From: a virus
IMG/VR virus record: IMGVR_UViG_3300044946_000002
Location: 1 to 25,480 of that record
Strand: one strand, 5' to 3'
Length of the DNA stretch: 25,480 nucleotides
Part shown: positions 5,165-13,236 of the stretch, in pieces
How positions within the stretch are numbered: position 1 is the first letter of the stretch
Layout of the letters: the number at the start of each line of letters is the position of its first letter
Notes under the pieces: model-generated
The model's input: only the letters and a program-made list of their open reading frames with translations
What the model was told of the DNA's origin: nothing
The model's database searches: none
Translations under genes and position numbers: made by a program

Positions 5165-6200
5165 TGGGACGAACTGGCAAGACCCGAATTATGGCGATCA
5201 GCCCCCGGCTTATTGGACGGGAGCGACGTATGAGTACATCGGGAGCAATCTGAACGGCCAATTCTATCTGGGTGCCGATATGACTTATCAGGGCACTGTG
5301 AACGCCGGGGACATTTGTGCGGGGTCCATTACTTCCACGAGTGCTGATACGACAGCCTTCTCCATCACGATCAATGGAACGCCAGTCGCCACGCAAGAGT
5401 TAGCCACTAATCAAACCTATCCATTCAGCTTTACTTTGTCCACCAATGACACGGTGTCTGTACTACTTGGCACAGGTCAATTTCTGTATTCTCAAGATGC
5501 CGTTCTAACGCCGACAGCTGAACCTACGATCACGGCACAGAACACCGCGATTAGTATGGCTTATGAGGCGGCACAGACATCGCTTCCTTATATCGTGCTG
5601 GAGAATGGTACGCAGACACCGCCGGATTCGCTAGCGATCATCACGCCGCCTACTTACGGCACAGCGCAGGTCAACGGCCAGACGATCCAGTACATTCCGA
5701 ATCAGGGCTATTCCGGTCCGGATTCACTGACCTATACGGGAACTATCGATGGCATCACGTCAAACGTTGCCACCATCGCCATCACCATGCTTCCACCAGC
5801 GCCTTGCGATGAGTTGGGACGCGTCACCCGTGCTTATGTCAGTGGATATCAGCGAGATCGTGTTCATCGATCAGACCTCGTTCGTGGCGAAGCGCGTTGC
5901 TTGTGCGCGGAGTTCCGTGGAGCTATTAATCCAGCGCGATCCATCGTCAGCGTTCAGTGGATGTGCCAGCAGCCTTACGCCATCTTCATGTCCAATGCCC
6001 GCATATCCGGAACGGAATGCGCCGTAACCATCAGCGCGCAGGCCGCGTCGTGGTGCTACATGAAGTGCATCGCCACGCTGGATAACGGTGAGCAGTACAC
6101 GCAGCTGTTTTACCTGACCATCCGCTCGGCACCGTACTTCTTTGGGGAAATCTTCCCGACGATGTCTGGCCCAACGATCCTCACGGCGCAGCAAGCATGA
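5145..6200 (+). CDS. Virion-type protein with Ig/cadherin-like domain
   Basis: GTG at 5145 has GGAG at 5133-5136. The 351-residue product is rich in Ser, Thr, Asn and Gly and is predicted to be beta. The N-terminal ~125 residues contain SITINGTPVATQEL and FTLSTNDTVSVLLGTG. Residues ~162-215 match a bacterial Ig/cadherin-like repeat (P-x-x-GTAQVNGQTIQYIPNQGYSG-x-DSLTYT). The C-terminal ~95 residues (QWMCQQPYAIFMSNARISG, LDNGEQYTQLFYLTIR) resemble a recurring phage structural domain. Residues ~219-254 are Arg/Cys-rich, and a different frame is clearly better there, so two compensating frame changes are likely (see findings). This may be a decoration or adhesion protein. The last 4 bases overlap TerL. 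Confidence 0.65.
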   Translation: MANILLDGTNWQDPNYGDQPPAYWTGATYEYIGSNLNGQFYLGADMTYQGTVNAGDICAGSITSTSADTTAFSITINGTPVATQELATNQTYPFSFTLSTNDTVSVLLGTGQFLYSQDAVLTPTAEPTITAQNTAISMAYEAAQTSLPYIVLENGTQTPPDSLAIITPPTYGTAQVNGQTIQYIPNQGYSGPDSLTYTGTIDGITSNVATIAITMLPPAPCDELGRVTRAYVSGYQRDRVHRSDLVRGEARCLCAEFRGAINPARSIVSVQWMCQQPYAIFMSNARISGTECAVTISAQAASWCYMKCIATLDNGEQYTQLFYLTIRSAPYFFGEIFPTMSGPTILTAQQA

Positions 6201-7717
6201 GTCTGACCGCCGAAGAACTGACCGAGGTCTACATGTTGAGCGAGCAAGTCGCGCGGCATGAGCGGCGCTATCTAGCACGGACCGATCTGTTCTTCCTGAT
6301 GACGGAGATTTTGGGTCGTCGCGACATGAATCGACCATGGCTGCGCGAGCGCTGCGAAGAGGTGCAAGTCCATCCGGATGACTATCTGGACTTGTGGGCG
6401 CGCGAGCACTACAAGTCGACCATCATCACCTTTGGAAAGACCATTCAGGACATCCTTGCCAGTCACGGCGATGATCCGTTGCCAGAATGGGAAGGCATCG
6501 AACCCACGTTCGGCATCTTCAGTCACACGCGACCGATTGCGAAAGGCTTTCTTCGCCAGATCAAACAGGAGTTTGAGCGCAATGCGATCCTGTTAGACCT
6601 GTTCCCGGACATCTTGTGGAGCGACCCGCGCCGAGCGCCGAAGTGGTCCGAAGACGACGGGATCATAGTCAAGCGCAAATCCAACCCGAAAGAAGCCACG
6701 ATTGAGGCGTGGGGCGTGGTCGACGGCCAGCCTACCTCCAAGCACTTCACCTACCTCATCTACGACGACGTCGTCACTAAGGAATCAGTGACCTCGCCTG
6801 ACATGATCGAGAAAACGACGTCCTCGCTCAAGCTTAGCTACAACCTGGGTTCGCAGGGCGGCCACAAGCGCTTCATCGGAACGCGCTATCACTTCAACGA
6901 TTCCTACCGCGACGTGATGGATACGAAGACCGCCACACCGCGCATCCATGCGGCCACGGAAGACGGTTCGGTTGATGGCAATCCGGTACTCCTGACGCGA
7001 GACGACCTGCATAAGAAGCGCGCCGAGCAGGGGCCGTACATCTTCAGTTGCCAGTTCCTGCAAAACCCCAAGGGCGATGAGACCCAAGGCTTCCGCGAGG
7101 AATGGCTGCGCGAGTTCTCGGGCAATGCTGCTTCGGATACGGTCAAGTATCTGCTGGTCGATCCGGCCAGCGGCAAGCGCAAGACCAACGACTACACCTC
7201 GATGTGGGTCGTGGCACTCGGCGCGGATCAGAACTACTACATCGTGGACATGATCCGTGATCGTCTGAACCTGACTGAGCGCGCCAAGACGCTGATGTCG
7301 CTGCACCGCAAATGGCGTCCGTATCAGGTGCGTTATGAGAAGTACGGCATGATGGCTGATATCGAGCACATCAAGACGGTGCAGGAGACCGAAACCTACC
7401 ATTTCGACATCATCGAGATGGGCGGGGCCACATCCAAGATCGACCGCATCAAGCGCCTTATTCCGCTCTTTGAAGCCGGTCGCATCTATCTGCCGCACAC
7501 GCTTCACCGCACCAACTACCAAGGCGTTACCGAAGACCTCGTTCACCTCTTCCTGCAAGAGGAATACAAGGCCTTCCCGGTACCCGTGCATGACGACATG
7601 CTCGACGCGCTGTCACGTATTGCGGAGCCCGATATCGATGACAAACGCCTAACGCTCAAATGGCCTAAAGAGGACGATGTGCCCGTGGTCCTGACCTTCC
7701 AATCGGAGTTTGCGTAA
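6197..7717 (+). CDS. terL: Terminase large subunit
   Basis: This is the packaging ATPase and headful/cos nuclease. The 506-residue product has a deviant Walker A (AREHYKST, 68-75), a Walker B (YLIYDD, 186-191) with the following acidic pair, and a GTRYHFND coupling-motif region. The C-terminal RNase H-like nuclease shows LLVDPASGK near 319 and HDDMLDAL at 465-472, supplying the metal-binding aspartates. The length is normal for the family. It overlaps the Ig-like gene by 4 bases (ATGA) and the portal start by 1 base (TAATG). The P-loop differs from the GxxxxGKS form of P22 gp2, so this may be a different TerL lineage attached to a P22-type head. Confidence 0.93.
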   Translation: MSLTAEELTEVYMLSEQVARHERRYLARTDLFFLMTEILGRRDMNRPWLRERCEEVQVHPDDYLDLWAREHYKSTIITFGKTIQDILASHGDDPLPEWEGIEPTFGIFSHTRPIAKGFLRQIKQEFERNAILLDLFPDILWSDPRRAPKWSEDDGIIVKRKSNPKEATIEAWGVVDGQPTSKHFTYLIYDDVVTKESVTSPDMIEKTTSSLKLSYNLGSQGGHKRFIGTRYHFNDSYRDVMDTKTATPRIHAATEDGSVDGNPVLLTRDDLHKKRAEQGPYIFSCQFLQNPKGDETQGFREEWLREFSGNAASDTVKYLLVDPASGKRKTNDYTSMWVVALGADQNYYIVDMIRDRLNLTERAKTLMSLHRKWRPYQVRYEKYGMMADIEHIKTVQETETYHFDIIEMGGATSKIDRIKRLIPLFEAGRIYLPHTLHRTNYQGVTEDLVHLFLQEEYKAFPVPVHDDMLDALSRIAEPDIDDKRLTLKWPKEDDVPVVLTFQSEFA

Positions 7718-9783
7718 TGGATACCTTGGCTTACGACGACGAAGATTCGGCGACCTTTGGTCTACCGGAAGGCAAAACGGTCGATGAATTCCTGGCCGAG
7801 ATGCGCACACGCGCGAACTGGTGCTTTGACACGCATCGGGACATGTACCGCGACGCCATTGAGGACGTGAAGTTCTGCGACATTCCCGGGCATCAATGGG
7901 ACGATCACATGCGCGGTTTGCGCAAGGATCGCCCGTGCTACGAGTTCAATCAGGTCCGCAAGAACATCCAGCAGATCACCAACGAGCAGCGCCAGAACCG
8001 AACGGCGATCAAGATTCGCGCCCTGAAGGATGCTACGGAAGACGATGCCGAGATTCGGATGGGCATTATCCGCAATATCGAGGCGATCAGCTTTGCCGAT
8101 AACGCTTATGACACCGCGTTCGACTTCGCGGTCAAGGGCGGTTTTGGCTGCTACCGCATAAAGACGCAATGGTGCGATGACGACGCGTTCGATCAGGAAA
8201 TACGCATCGAGACCATCGAAGACCCGTTCTCAGTGATGTTCGATCCATCGGCAAAGCGCTTCGACCGCAAGGACGCGCGCTACTGCTTCATCTTTAAGGA
8301 AATCCCGCGAAGCTTCTTCAAGCAGTTGTATCCGGATGCCGATCTTGTGAGCTTCACCGCCGGTCAGCAAGGTTCCGAATGGGACTGGAATGACTGGTGG
8401 GGCGAGCAGAAAGTCAGGATCGCCGAGTATTGGTGGAAGGAACCGACGACCGTCAAGCTCTACCTGATGAGCGACGGCTCAACCGTCAACGCCGATGACA
8501 CGGACCCTTACCTTGACCGCCTGAAAGCTGAGGGCGTCACCGTAGAGCGCACGCGAGAGGTCGATACCTACGACGTGTATTCCTGCGTGGTCTCTGGCTC
8601 GGAAATCCTGGAAAAGACGGCCAAATGGATGGGACGCAACATCCCGATCATTCCGGTATGGGGCAATCTGACGCGCGTCGAAGGCCGTGATATCTGGTGC
8701 GGTGAGGTTCGTTTCCAGCGCGATGCGCAGCGCTTGTACAACTACGAACGCTCCACGATGGTGGAAGTGATCGCCAAGCAGCCTAAGCAGCCGTTGATGG
8801 CCGCCATCCAGGCGATAAAGGGCTACGAGCGCATGTATCAGGATATGGGCCATTCGGACACGCCCGTGCTGCTTTACAACTACGTGCCAGAGATGCCTCA
8901 AGGTGGGATGCCGCAGCGTGCGCAGCCGCCATTCTTCCCGCAGGGCTTGGCCGAAGCCGCACAAATGTCGCAGTCGGACCTCAAGTCCACGTCTGGCGTC
9001 TATGACGCGGCAGCAGGTCGCAATGGCAACGAGACAGCCGGTGTCGCCATCAATGCCCGTATCCGTCAGGGTGGCATCTCCAACTTCCAGTACACCGACA
9101 ACTTTGCCAAGGCGAAGATGTACGAAGGCGAGATTCTGAACGAGTTGATCCCGCTGGTGTACGACACCGAACGCCAGATTCGCATCATTGGGGCCGATGG
9201 CGCGCAGAAGATCATCCAGATCAACCATGCGATCCAAGACCCGGATACGCAGGAATGGGTGACGGTCAATGACCTTTCTATAGGCAAGTTCGACATCGTC
9301 GTCGATGTGGGTCCGAGCTACACGACCCAGCGTATGGAGGCCGCTGAGGCCATGTCGCAGATGGCTCAGGTTCCTGGTCCGTTCCAGCCTCTCATGCAGT
9401 ACGGTTACGCGCGCTATATCGACGTGCCGGACATGGACGACATCAAGGAAGCGGCGCGCATGATGCTGGTCAAGCAGGGTGTCTTGCCGCCGAATCCCGG
9501 CGATCCTCCTGTGCCTCCACAGAAACCGAACCCGATGGTTATGAGCAAGGTTCAACTCACCCAAGCGCAGGCGCAGAAGACCATGGCCGAAGCGGGCAAG
9601 ACGCACATCGAGGCGCAGCAGATCGCGCAGAATGCGCCGCTTGAAATGGCGCATCTAACCGCTGTGACAGCGAAGGAAGAGGCGCATGCGATCAGCAAGA
9701 TTCCGCCGCTCGCGCCTGATCCAACCGTTCCGCAGCCCCCGAATAATGCCACGCTTCCGCTGACACCACCGGCACAGCTATGA
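7717..9783 (+). CDS. P22-type portal protein
   Basis: The dodecameric portal sits at the unique head vertex and is the DNA channel and motor dock. The 688-residue product has the P22 portal family layout: an N-terminal helical arm, then YEFNQVRKNIQQITNEQRQN and AISFADNAYDTAFDFAVKGG (about 66-145), a wing region rich in Trp and acidic residues (SEWDWNDWWGEQKVRIAEYW), ETAGVAINARIRQGG near 430, and a helical, Gln/Ala-rich C-terminal barrel-like tail (QAQKTMAEAGKTHIEAQQIA). P22 gp1 has 725 residues, so the length fits. GGAG at 7705-7708 precedes the TAATG start. Confidence 0.93.
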   Translation: MDTLAYDDEDSATFGLPEGKTVDEFLAEMRTRANWCFDTHRDMYRDAIEDVKFCDIPGHQWDDHMRGLRKDRPCYEFNQVRKNIQQITNEQRQNRTAIKIRALKDATEDDAEIRMGIIRNIEAISFADNAYDTAFDFAVKGGFGCYRIKTQWCDDDAFDQEIRIETIEDPFSVMFDPSAKRFDRKDARYCFIFKEIPRSFFKQLYPDADLVSFTAGQQGSEWDWNDWWGEQKVRIAEYWWKEPTTVKLYLMSDGSTVNADDTDPYLDRLKAEGVTVERTREVDTYDVYSCVVSGSEILEKTAKWMGRNIPIIPVWGNLTRVEGRDIWCGEVRFQRDAQRLYNYERSTMVEVIAKQPKQPLMAAIQAIKGYERMYQDMGHSDTPVLLYNYVPEMPQGGMPQRAQPPFFPQGLAEAAQMSQSDLKSTSGVYDAAAGRNGNETAGVAINARIRQGGISNFQYTDNFAKAKMYEGEILNELIPLVYDTERQIRIIGADGAQKIIQINHAIQDPDTQEWVTVNDLSIGKFDIVVDVGPSYTTQRMEAAEAMSQMAQVPGPFQPLMQYGYARYIDVPDMDDIKEAARMMLVKQGVLPPNPGDPPVPPQKPNPMVMSKVQLTQAQAQKTMAEAGKTHIEAQQIAQNAPLEMAHLTAVTAKEEAHAISKIPPLAPDPTVPQPPNNATLPLTPPAQL

Positions 9784-10001
9784 CACTGGCAGTGATCAAG
9801 AATCAAAAAACAGAAGCGCGGCAGGAATGTGCCAAGATGCTACGTGATCTGGCCGATCAGGCCGAGCGCGGCGAGATCGATTCGTTCTTTGGCATTGTGG
9901 AAATAGGCGCCGGTTACGCGGTCGTTGGAAGTACATCACTCTCGCGCTTACAGACGGTGGGTGCGTTATTCGAGTGCGCCACGGATCGCCTCAAGGTCTG
10001 A
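9780..10001 (+). CDS. Unknown 73-residue protein after the portal
   Basis: The ATG overlaps the portal stop by 4 bases. The product has an N-terminal helix (EARQECAKMLRDLADQAERG) and then a beta-like stretch (SFFGIVEIGAGYAVVGSTSL) ending in a hydrophobic helix. Short proteins with a 'cA.mLr.LAd.aerGEi.sf' start recur in phage genomes without a known function. There is no signal peptide or metal motif. It lies between portal and scaffold and is probably co-expressed with both. Confidence 0.55.
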   Translation: MTLAVIKNQKTEARQECAKMLRDLADQAERGEIDSFFGIVEIGAGYAVVGSTSLSRLQTVGALFECATDRLKV

Positions 10002-10082
10002 TCGGGCGCGACAGCCTCTTGCATCAGCCTCTAGGGTGTGCCGCATTACGGGGTGCATCCCCGGTTGCCATGTGCGCATTCC

Positions 10083-11102
10083 ATGACTGATCAAACGCAA
10101 GCACCCGCCAAAGCGAAACCTGTCGATACAGGCGTCAAGCAAGCCGACGTCGAAGTCATCAAGAAACAGGCCGAAGCCAAGCGGGAAGCTCGCAACAAGA
10201 GTTCGGGTTCCCCTGCACCAACTCCCGCTCCGGTGGCGACTCCCGCAGCGACACCAGCAGGCGACGACGGCGAAAGTGCCGGTGATGGCTCACGACAGCC
10301 GGACGACCTGACCGGGAAAGACCCGGACTGGTACGTCAAAAAAATCGGGAAGCTGACGAAGAGGGAAAAGCAGGCCCAAGAGCGCGCGAGCGCTGCCGAA
10401 GCCAAGCTAGCCGCACTGGAAGGCCAACGCACGGCACCACCTGCCGAAGCGCCAGCCCCCGCGCCGACCCCGCCGCCCGCTGCATCGAACACACCAGATC
10501 GTCCGAAGTTTGAGCAATTCGGTGGTGATACGGAGAAGTACCTCGAAGCCCTTTCCGATTGGAAGGTGGAACGAGCCTTAGCCGAGCGCGACGAGAAGGC
10601 GAAACGCCAAGCCGTCGAAACCGAAAAGCGCAAGCGTATGACGACGCTCCGTGAGCGTGAAACGCAGTTCGCCGCCGATCATCCGGACTACTTTGACAAG
10701 GCGTACAAGTCGCCCATCAATTACAGCCCCGACATGATCGACTTCGTGACCGAATCCGAAAAGGGTCCGGAAATTGCGTATTACCTCGCTGAGCATCTGG
10801 ATGAGGCCGCAACCATCTCCCAGCTTCCTCCGCACCGCCGCGCTATCGCGCTCGACCGGTTGGAGTCCAAGCTCAAGATTGCGCCAGCGGCCGATGACGA
10901 TGCTTTGGACGACGAAGACGACGACGATCCAGTTGCCCCTCCTGCTCCGCCAGCGCGCAAGGTCACCAAGGCACCCGCGCCGCCCGCGACAGTTCATGCC
11001 GGTGGAGCACCGACTCGGTCTGCGACCGATGCAGGGCTTTCCACCGCCGAACGGATTGCGAAATGGCGTCAGGGCGACAGAAACAGGCGTCGCAGGCGGT
11101 AA
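10083..11102 (+). CDS. Scaffolding protein
   Basis: This is an internal scaffold that directs coat assembly and leaves the head before or during packaging. The 339-residue product is highly charged and low-complexity: a Pro/Ala-rich linker (about 45-65 and 115-130), coiled-coil helices (KREKQAQERASAAEAKLAAL; DWKVERALAERDEKAKRQAV), then FAADHPDYFDKAYKSP, ISQLPPHRRAIALDRLESKL, an acidic run (DDDALDDEDDDD) and a strongly basic C-terminus, as in P22 gp8, whose basic tail binds coat. It lies between portal and coat, as expected. The ATG at 10083 has no strong Shine-Dalgarno. An upstream in-frame GTG (10038) has AGGG too close to be useful. A weak GGGG/CCCC hairpin at 10050-10062 lies just upstream. 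Confidence 0.85.
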   Translation: MTDQTQAPAKAKPVDTGVKQADVEVIKKQAEAKREARNKSSGSPAPTPAPVATPAATPAGDDGESAGDGSRQPDDLTGKDPDWYVKKIGKLTKREKQAQERASAAEAKLAALEGQRTAPPAEAPAPAPTPPPAASNTPDRPKFEQFGGDTEKYLEALSDWKVERALAERDEKAKRQAVETEKRKRMTTLRERETQFAADHPDYFDKAYKSPINYSPDMIDFVTESEKGPEIAYYLAEHLDEAATISQLPPHRRAIALDRLESKLKIAPAADDDALDDEDDDDPVAPPAPPARKVTKAPAPPATVHAGGAPTRSATDAGLSTAERIAKWRQGDRNRRRRR

Positions 11103-11135
11103 TCCGCACGCGCGCCTTTCTTCAGGACGCGACCC

Positions 11136-12356
11136 ATGTCAAATACATTAGTCACTACCGAACTGGTTGCCGACAAGGCACTCCAGATACTCACCGAAAA
11201 ACTCACCTTCATCCCGACCATCAATCGCGAGTACGACGATTCGTTCGCGCGTACCGGCGGCAAGATCGGCGACACCTTGCGCGTTCGCGTGCCTCAACAC
11301 GGCACCGTGCGTCAGGGCAAGGTCATGCAGCCCGATCCGCTGGTGGACGTGACCACGCCGGTCATCATCGCCAATCAGTCCGGTATCGACTTGGGCTACA
11401 GCTCAGCCGAACTGGCGCTGGACATCGATGAGATTGCCGAGCGTTACCTCAATCAGCGCATGGCCGACTTGGCCGTGACCATCGAAGCGACGTTGATGGC
11501 CCAGGCCTACATCGCGGTCAACAGCGAAACCGGCAACCCGGCAGGCGCGCTCAACAGCCTGTACTACACGCAGTACGCCAAGAAGCTGTTGGACGATCAG
11601 CTCGCCCCGCGCGGCGACCGCAACATGCTGCTCGGCACGGCAGCGGAAGTGCAGATCATCCCGGCACTGGCTGGCCTCTTCAACTCCGTCGAAGAGATTG
11701 CCGAGCAGTACCGTGAAGGCCGCATGGGCTATGCGACGGGCTTCGACTGGGCGGCCTCGACCGTCATGCCGACGCACACGACTGGCTCCTTTGCCGGTAC
11801 GCCGATTGTCTCGGGCGGTAACCAGTCCGGTTCGTCCATCGTGACCTCTGGCTGGACCGCTTCGCAGCCGGTGCTCAATGCTGGCGACATCATCACCTTC
11901 ACCGGTGTGAATGCCGTACATGCGCAGACCAAGCAGAACCTGGGCTATCTGGCGCAGTTCGTGGTGACGTCGGCGGTTGTTTCGGCAGCCTCGGGCACAA
12001 CCACGATTCAGATCAGTCCCGCGCTGACACCTTCGGGTGCTCAGCAGAACGTGACAGGCTCGCCTGCCGCTAACGCACCGATCCTGCTGCCTGCCGGCGC
12101 AGCGACCACTTACGGCATCAATCTGGCCTACACACGCGACTTCTTCACGTTCGTGACCGCCGATCTGCCGATTCCGCCGAAGAAAGACGCTGCACGCCGC
12201 ATGTTCGAAAGCATCTCGCTGCGTGTGATCCATGACTTCGACACCCGCAACGATGAGTTTCTGGCCCGTGTGGACGTGCTGTGGGGCGGTAACGTGATCC
12301 GTCCGCAGCTGGCGACCCGTGTCGCGAACTCGCTGACTCTCACCCCTCCGAGCTGA
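11136..12356 (+). CDS. Major capsid (coat) protein, P22 gp5 family
   Basis: This is the HK97-fold shell protein. The 406-residue product resembles P22-type coat: SNTLVTTELVADKALQILTE, then VRVPQHGTVRQGK and a long spine helix (IDEIAERYLNQRMADLAVTI). An inserted beta domain lies in the middle (GDIITFTGVNAVHAQTKQNL to about 320), and it ends FESISLRVIHDFDTRNDEFL and DVLWGGNVIRPQLA. P22 gp5 has 430 residues, so the length fits. AGGA at 11124-11127 lies eight bases before the ATG. Its codons are strongly GC3-biased, as for a highly expressed gene. A UUCG hairpin follows the stop. Confidence 0.92.
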   Translation: MSNTLVTTELVADKALQILTEKLTFIPTINREYDDSFARTGGKIGDTLRVRVPQHGTVRQGKVMQPDPLVDVTTPVIIANQSGIDLGYSSAELALDIDEIAERYLNQRMADLAVTIEATLMAQAYIAVNSETGNPAGALNSLYYTQYAKKLLDDQLAPRGDRNMLLGTAAEVQIIPALAGLFNSVEEIAEQYREGRMGYATGFDWAASTVMPTHTTGSFAGTPIVSGGNQSGSSIVTSGWTASQPVLNAGDIITFTGVNAVHAQTKQNLGYLAQFVVTSAVVSAASGTTTIQISPALTPSGAQQNVTGSPAANAPILLPAGAATTYGINLAYTRDFFTFVTADLPIPPKKDAARRMFESISLRVIHDFDTRNDEFLARVDVLWGGNVIRPQLATRVANSLTLTPPS

Positions 12357-12379
12357 TCGGGGTTGATCTAACCTGAGCG

Positions 12380-12403
12380 CTCGCCCTTCGGGGCGAGTTC
12401 TTC
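12380..12403 (+). terminator. UUCG hairpin after the coat gene
   Basis: CTCGCCC at 12380-12386 and GGGCGAG at 12391-12397 form a perfect 7-base stem closed by a TTCG tetraloop, followed by TTCTTCC. It is a stable hairpin with only a poor T-tract, so it may be a leaky terminator, a transcript-stabilising 3' end for coat mRNA, or both. It sits in the 68-base gap between coat and the decoration-like gene. Confidence 0.65.
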
Positions 12404-12424
12404 CCAAGCTTCGAGGACATTTCC

Positions 12425-12748
12425 ATGACTAACCCTGTCGTTCCGACCTATCAGGCCACCACGGCAAACCAGAACGTTCCTGACCGTCACTTCGATGTCT
12501 GCGTCCCCGGCGCAGGCGCTGCTGATGGTGTGCTTCTTGGTGCGCAATCCACCGACAAAGTCGGCCTCTTTGGCGTCATGCCTGTGACTGCACCGGCAGC
12601 GCCAACCGGAGTTACTGACACGCCTACTGTGGGCACCGGCGCTGAAGTGCACGTCGACACCACGTTCGACGGTGGGCTTGGCACCACGGCTTACACCATC
12701 GGCGACATTGTCGCGGCTCTCAAATCGTATGGTGCGCTACCGCAGTAA
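12425..12748 (+). CDS. Small head decoration-like protein
   Basis: ATG at 12425 has GAGGA at 12413-12417 seven bases away. The 107-residue product is Thr/Val/Gly/Ala-rich with a TDKVGLFGVMPVTAPAAPTG segment. It resembles small proteins found next to coat genes that contain 'KIGFYGxTPVxQ' and end in a short helix (here IGDIVAALKSYGALPQ). They are often annotated as decoration or head-fibre-like proteins, and I rely on memory for this. No signal or membrane segment is visible. Its location, sandwiched between the coat hairpin and a strong terminator, supports a highly expressed virion component. Confidence 0.55.
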   Translation: MTNPVVPTYQATTANQNVPDRHFDVCVPGAGAADGVLLGAQSTDKVGLFGVMPVTAPAAPTGVTDTPTVGTGAEVHVDTTFDGGLGTTAYTIGDIVAALKSYGALPQ

Positions 12749-12773
12749 CCCTTTTCCGACAACGCAGTGTGCC

Positions 12774-12805
12774 GAGGCGTCCGGGCAGGACGCCTCTTTT
12801 TTTTT
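12774..12805 (+). terminator. Strong intrinsic terminator after the decoration-like gene
   Basis: GAGGCGTCC at 12774-12782 pairs perfectly with GGACGCCTC at 12788-12796 (9 base pairs, 5-base loop GGGCA), followed by nine T residues at 12797-12805. This is a textbook factor-independent terminator on the plus strand. It ends 17 bases before the next start codon. Confidence 0.93.
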
Positions 12806-12822
12806 ATGCCCTAATCCCGCCC

Positions 12823-13236
12823 ATGGCCACCGTCCTCGAAGTCGTCAGCCGCTCTTTGCGCCTCTTGGCTGTGCTCGACGCACGGCAACCACCGACAGCG
12901 GACGACATTCGCGACGGCACGATCTCGATCAACCGCATGATGCAGCGCTGGGAAGCAGACGGCACCGCGATTGGCTGGACGCCTGTTTGGAATCCCACCG
13001 ACACGCTCACCGTGCCGGAAGAAATCCTGGAAACGGTCGAATACAACCTCGCCGTGCGCCTTGCGCCGCAGTACGACCGCGAACCCTCTCAGACTGTAGC
13101 CGCGATGGCGACCGAAGGCCTGAGCAATCTCTTGCGTGATCGCGTGGTGGAAATGCCGCTAGAACAGACGCTGGATACACCGCTAGGCTTCCGTTCCGGC
13201 AAGTACGACACCCTCACTGATACGTGGCGGCGCTGA
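12823..13236 (+). CDS. P22 gp4-like head completion / tail accessory protein
   Basis: This is the head-tail connector protein that attaches under the portal. The 137-residue product begins ATVLEVVSRSLRLLAVLDAR, with DDIRDGTISINRMMQRWEAD and LETVEYNLAVRLAPQYDREP, matching the helical pattern of P22 tail accessory factor gp4. The length is near the family's ~150-166. The ATG at 12823 lacks a visible Shine-Dalgarno. The upstream in-frame extension would begin inside the terminator stem, so it is rejected. Its position directly before gp10-like fits P22 order. Confidence 0.82.
   Translation: MATVLEVVSRSLRLLAVLDARQPPTADDIRDGTISINRMMQRWEADGTAIGWTPVWNPTDTLTVPEEILETVEYNLAVRLAPQYDREPSQTVAAMATEGLSNLLRDRVVEMPLEQTLDTPLGFRSGKYDTLTDTWRR

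Noticed and set aside
5749-6027. Plus-strand open frame of 92 codons inside the Ig-like protein gene as an independent gene
   Set aside because: No ribosome site, and only its first half is good coding; a compensating frame change in the host gene explains it better.
6785-7591. Minus-strand open frame (268 codons) opposite the large terminase
   Set aside because: Same codon-bias explanation; the terminase motifs on the plus strand are intact through the region.
8479-9654. Long minus-strand open frame (391 codons) opposite the portal gene
   Set aside because: It lies fully opposite a strongly conserved portal gene; high third-position GC on the plus strand removes stops from this antisense frame, and the peptide is His/Arg/Leu-rich without any domain pattern.
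10038-10082. GTG start adding 15 residues to the scaffold
   Set aside because: The only AGGG sits immediately next to the GTG with no usable spacing, and the added residues would be translated through a hairpin.
11403-12407. Minus-strand open frame (334 codons) opposite the coat gene
   Set aside because: Shadow of coat codon bias; Arg/Gly-rich peptide with no recognisable fold and no ribosome site.
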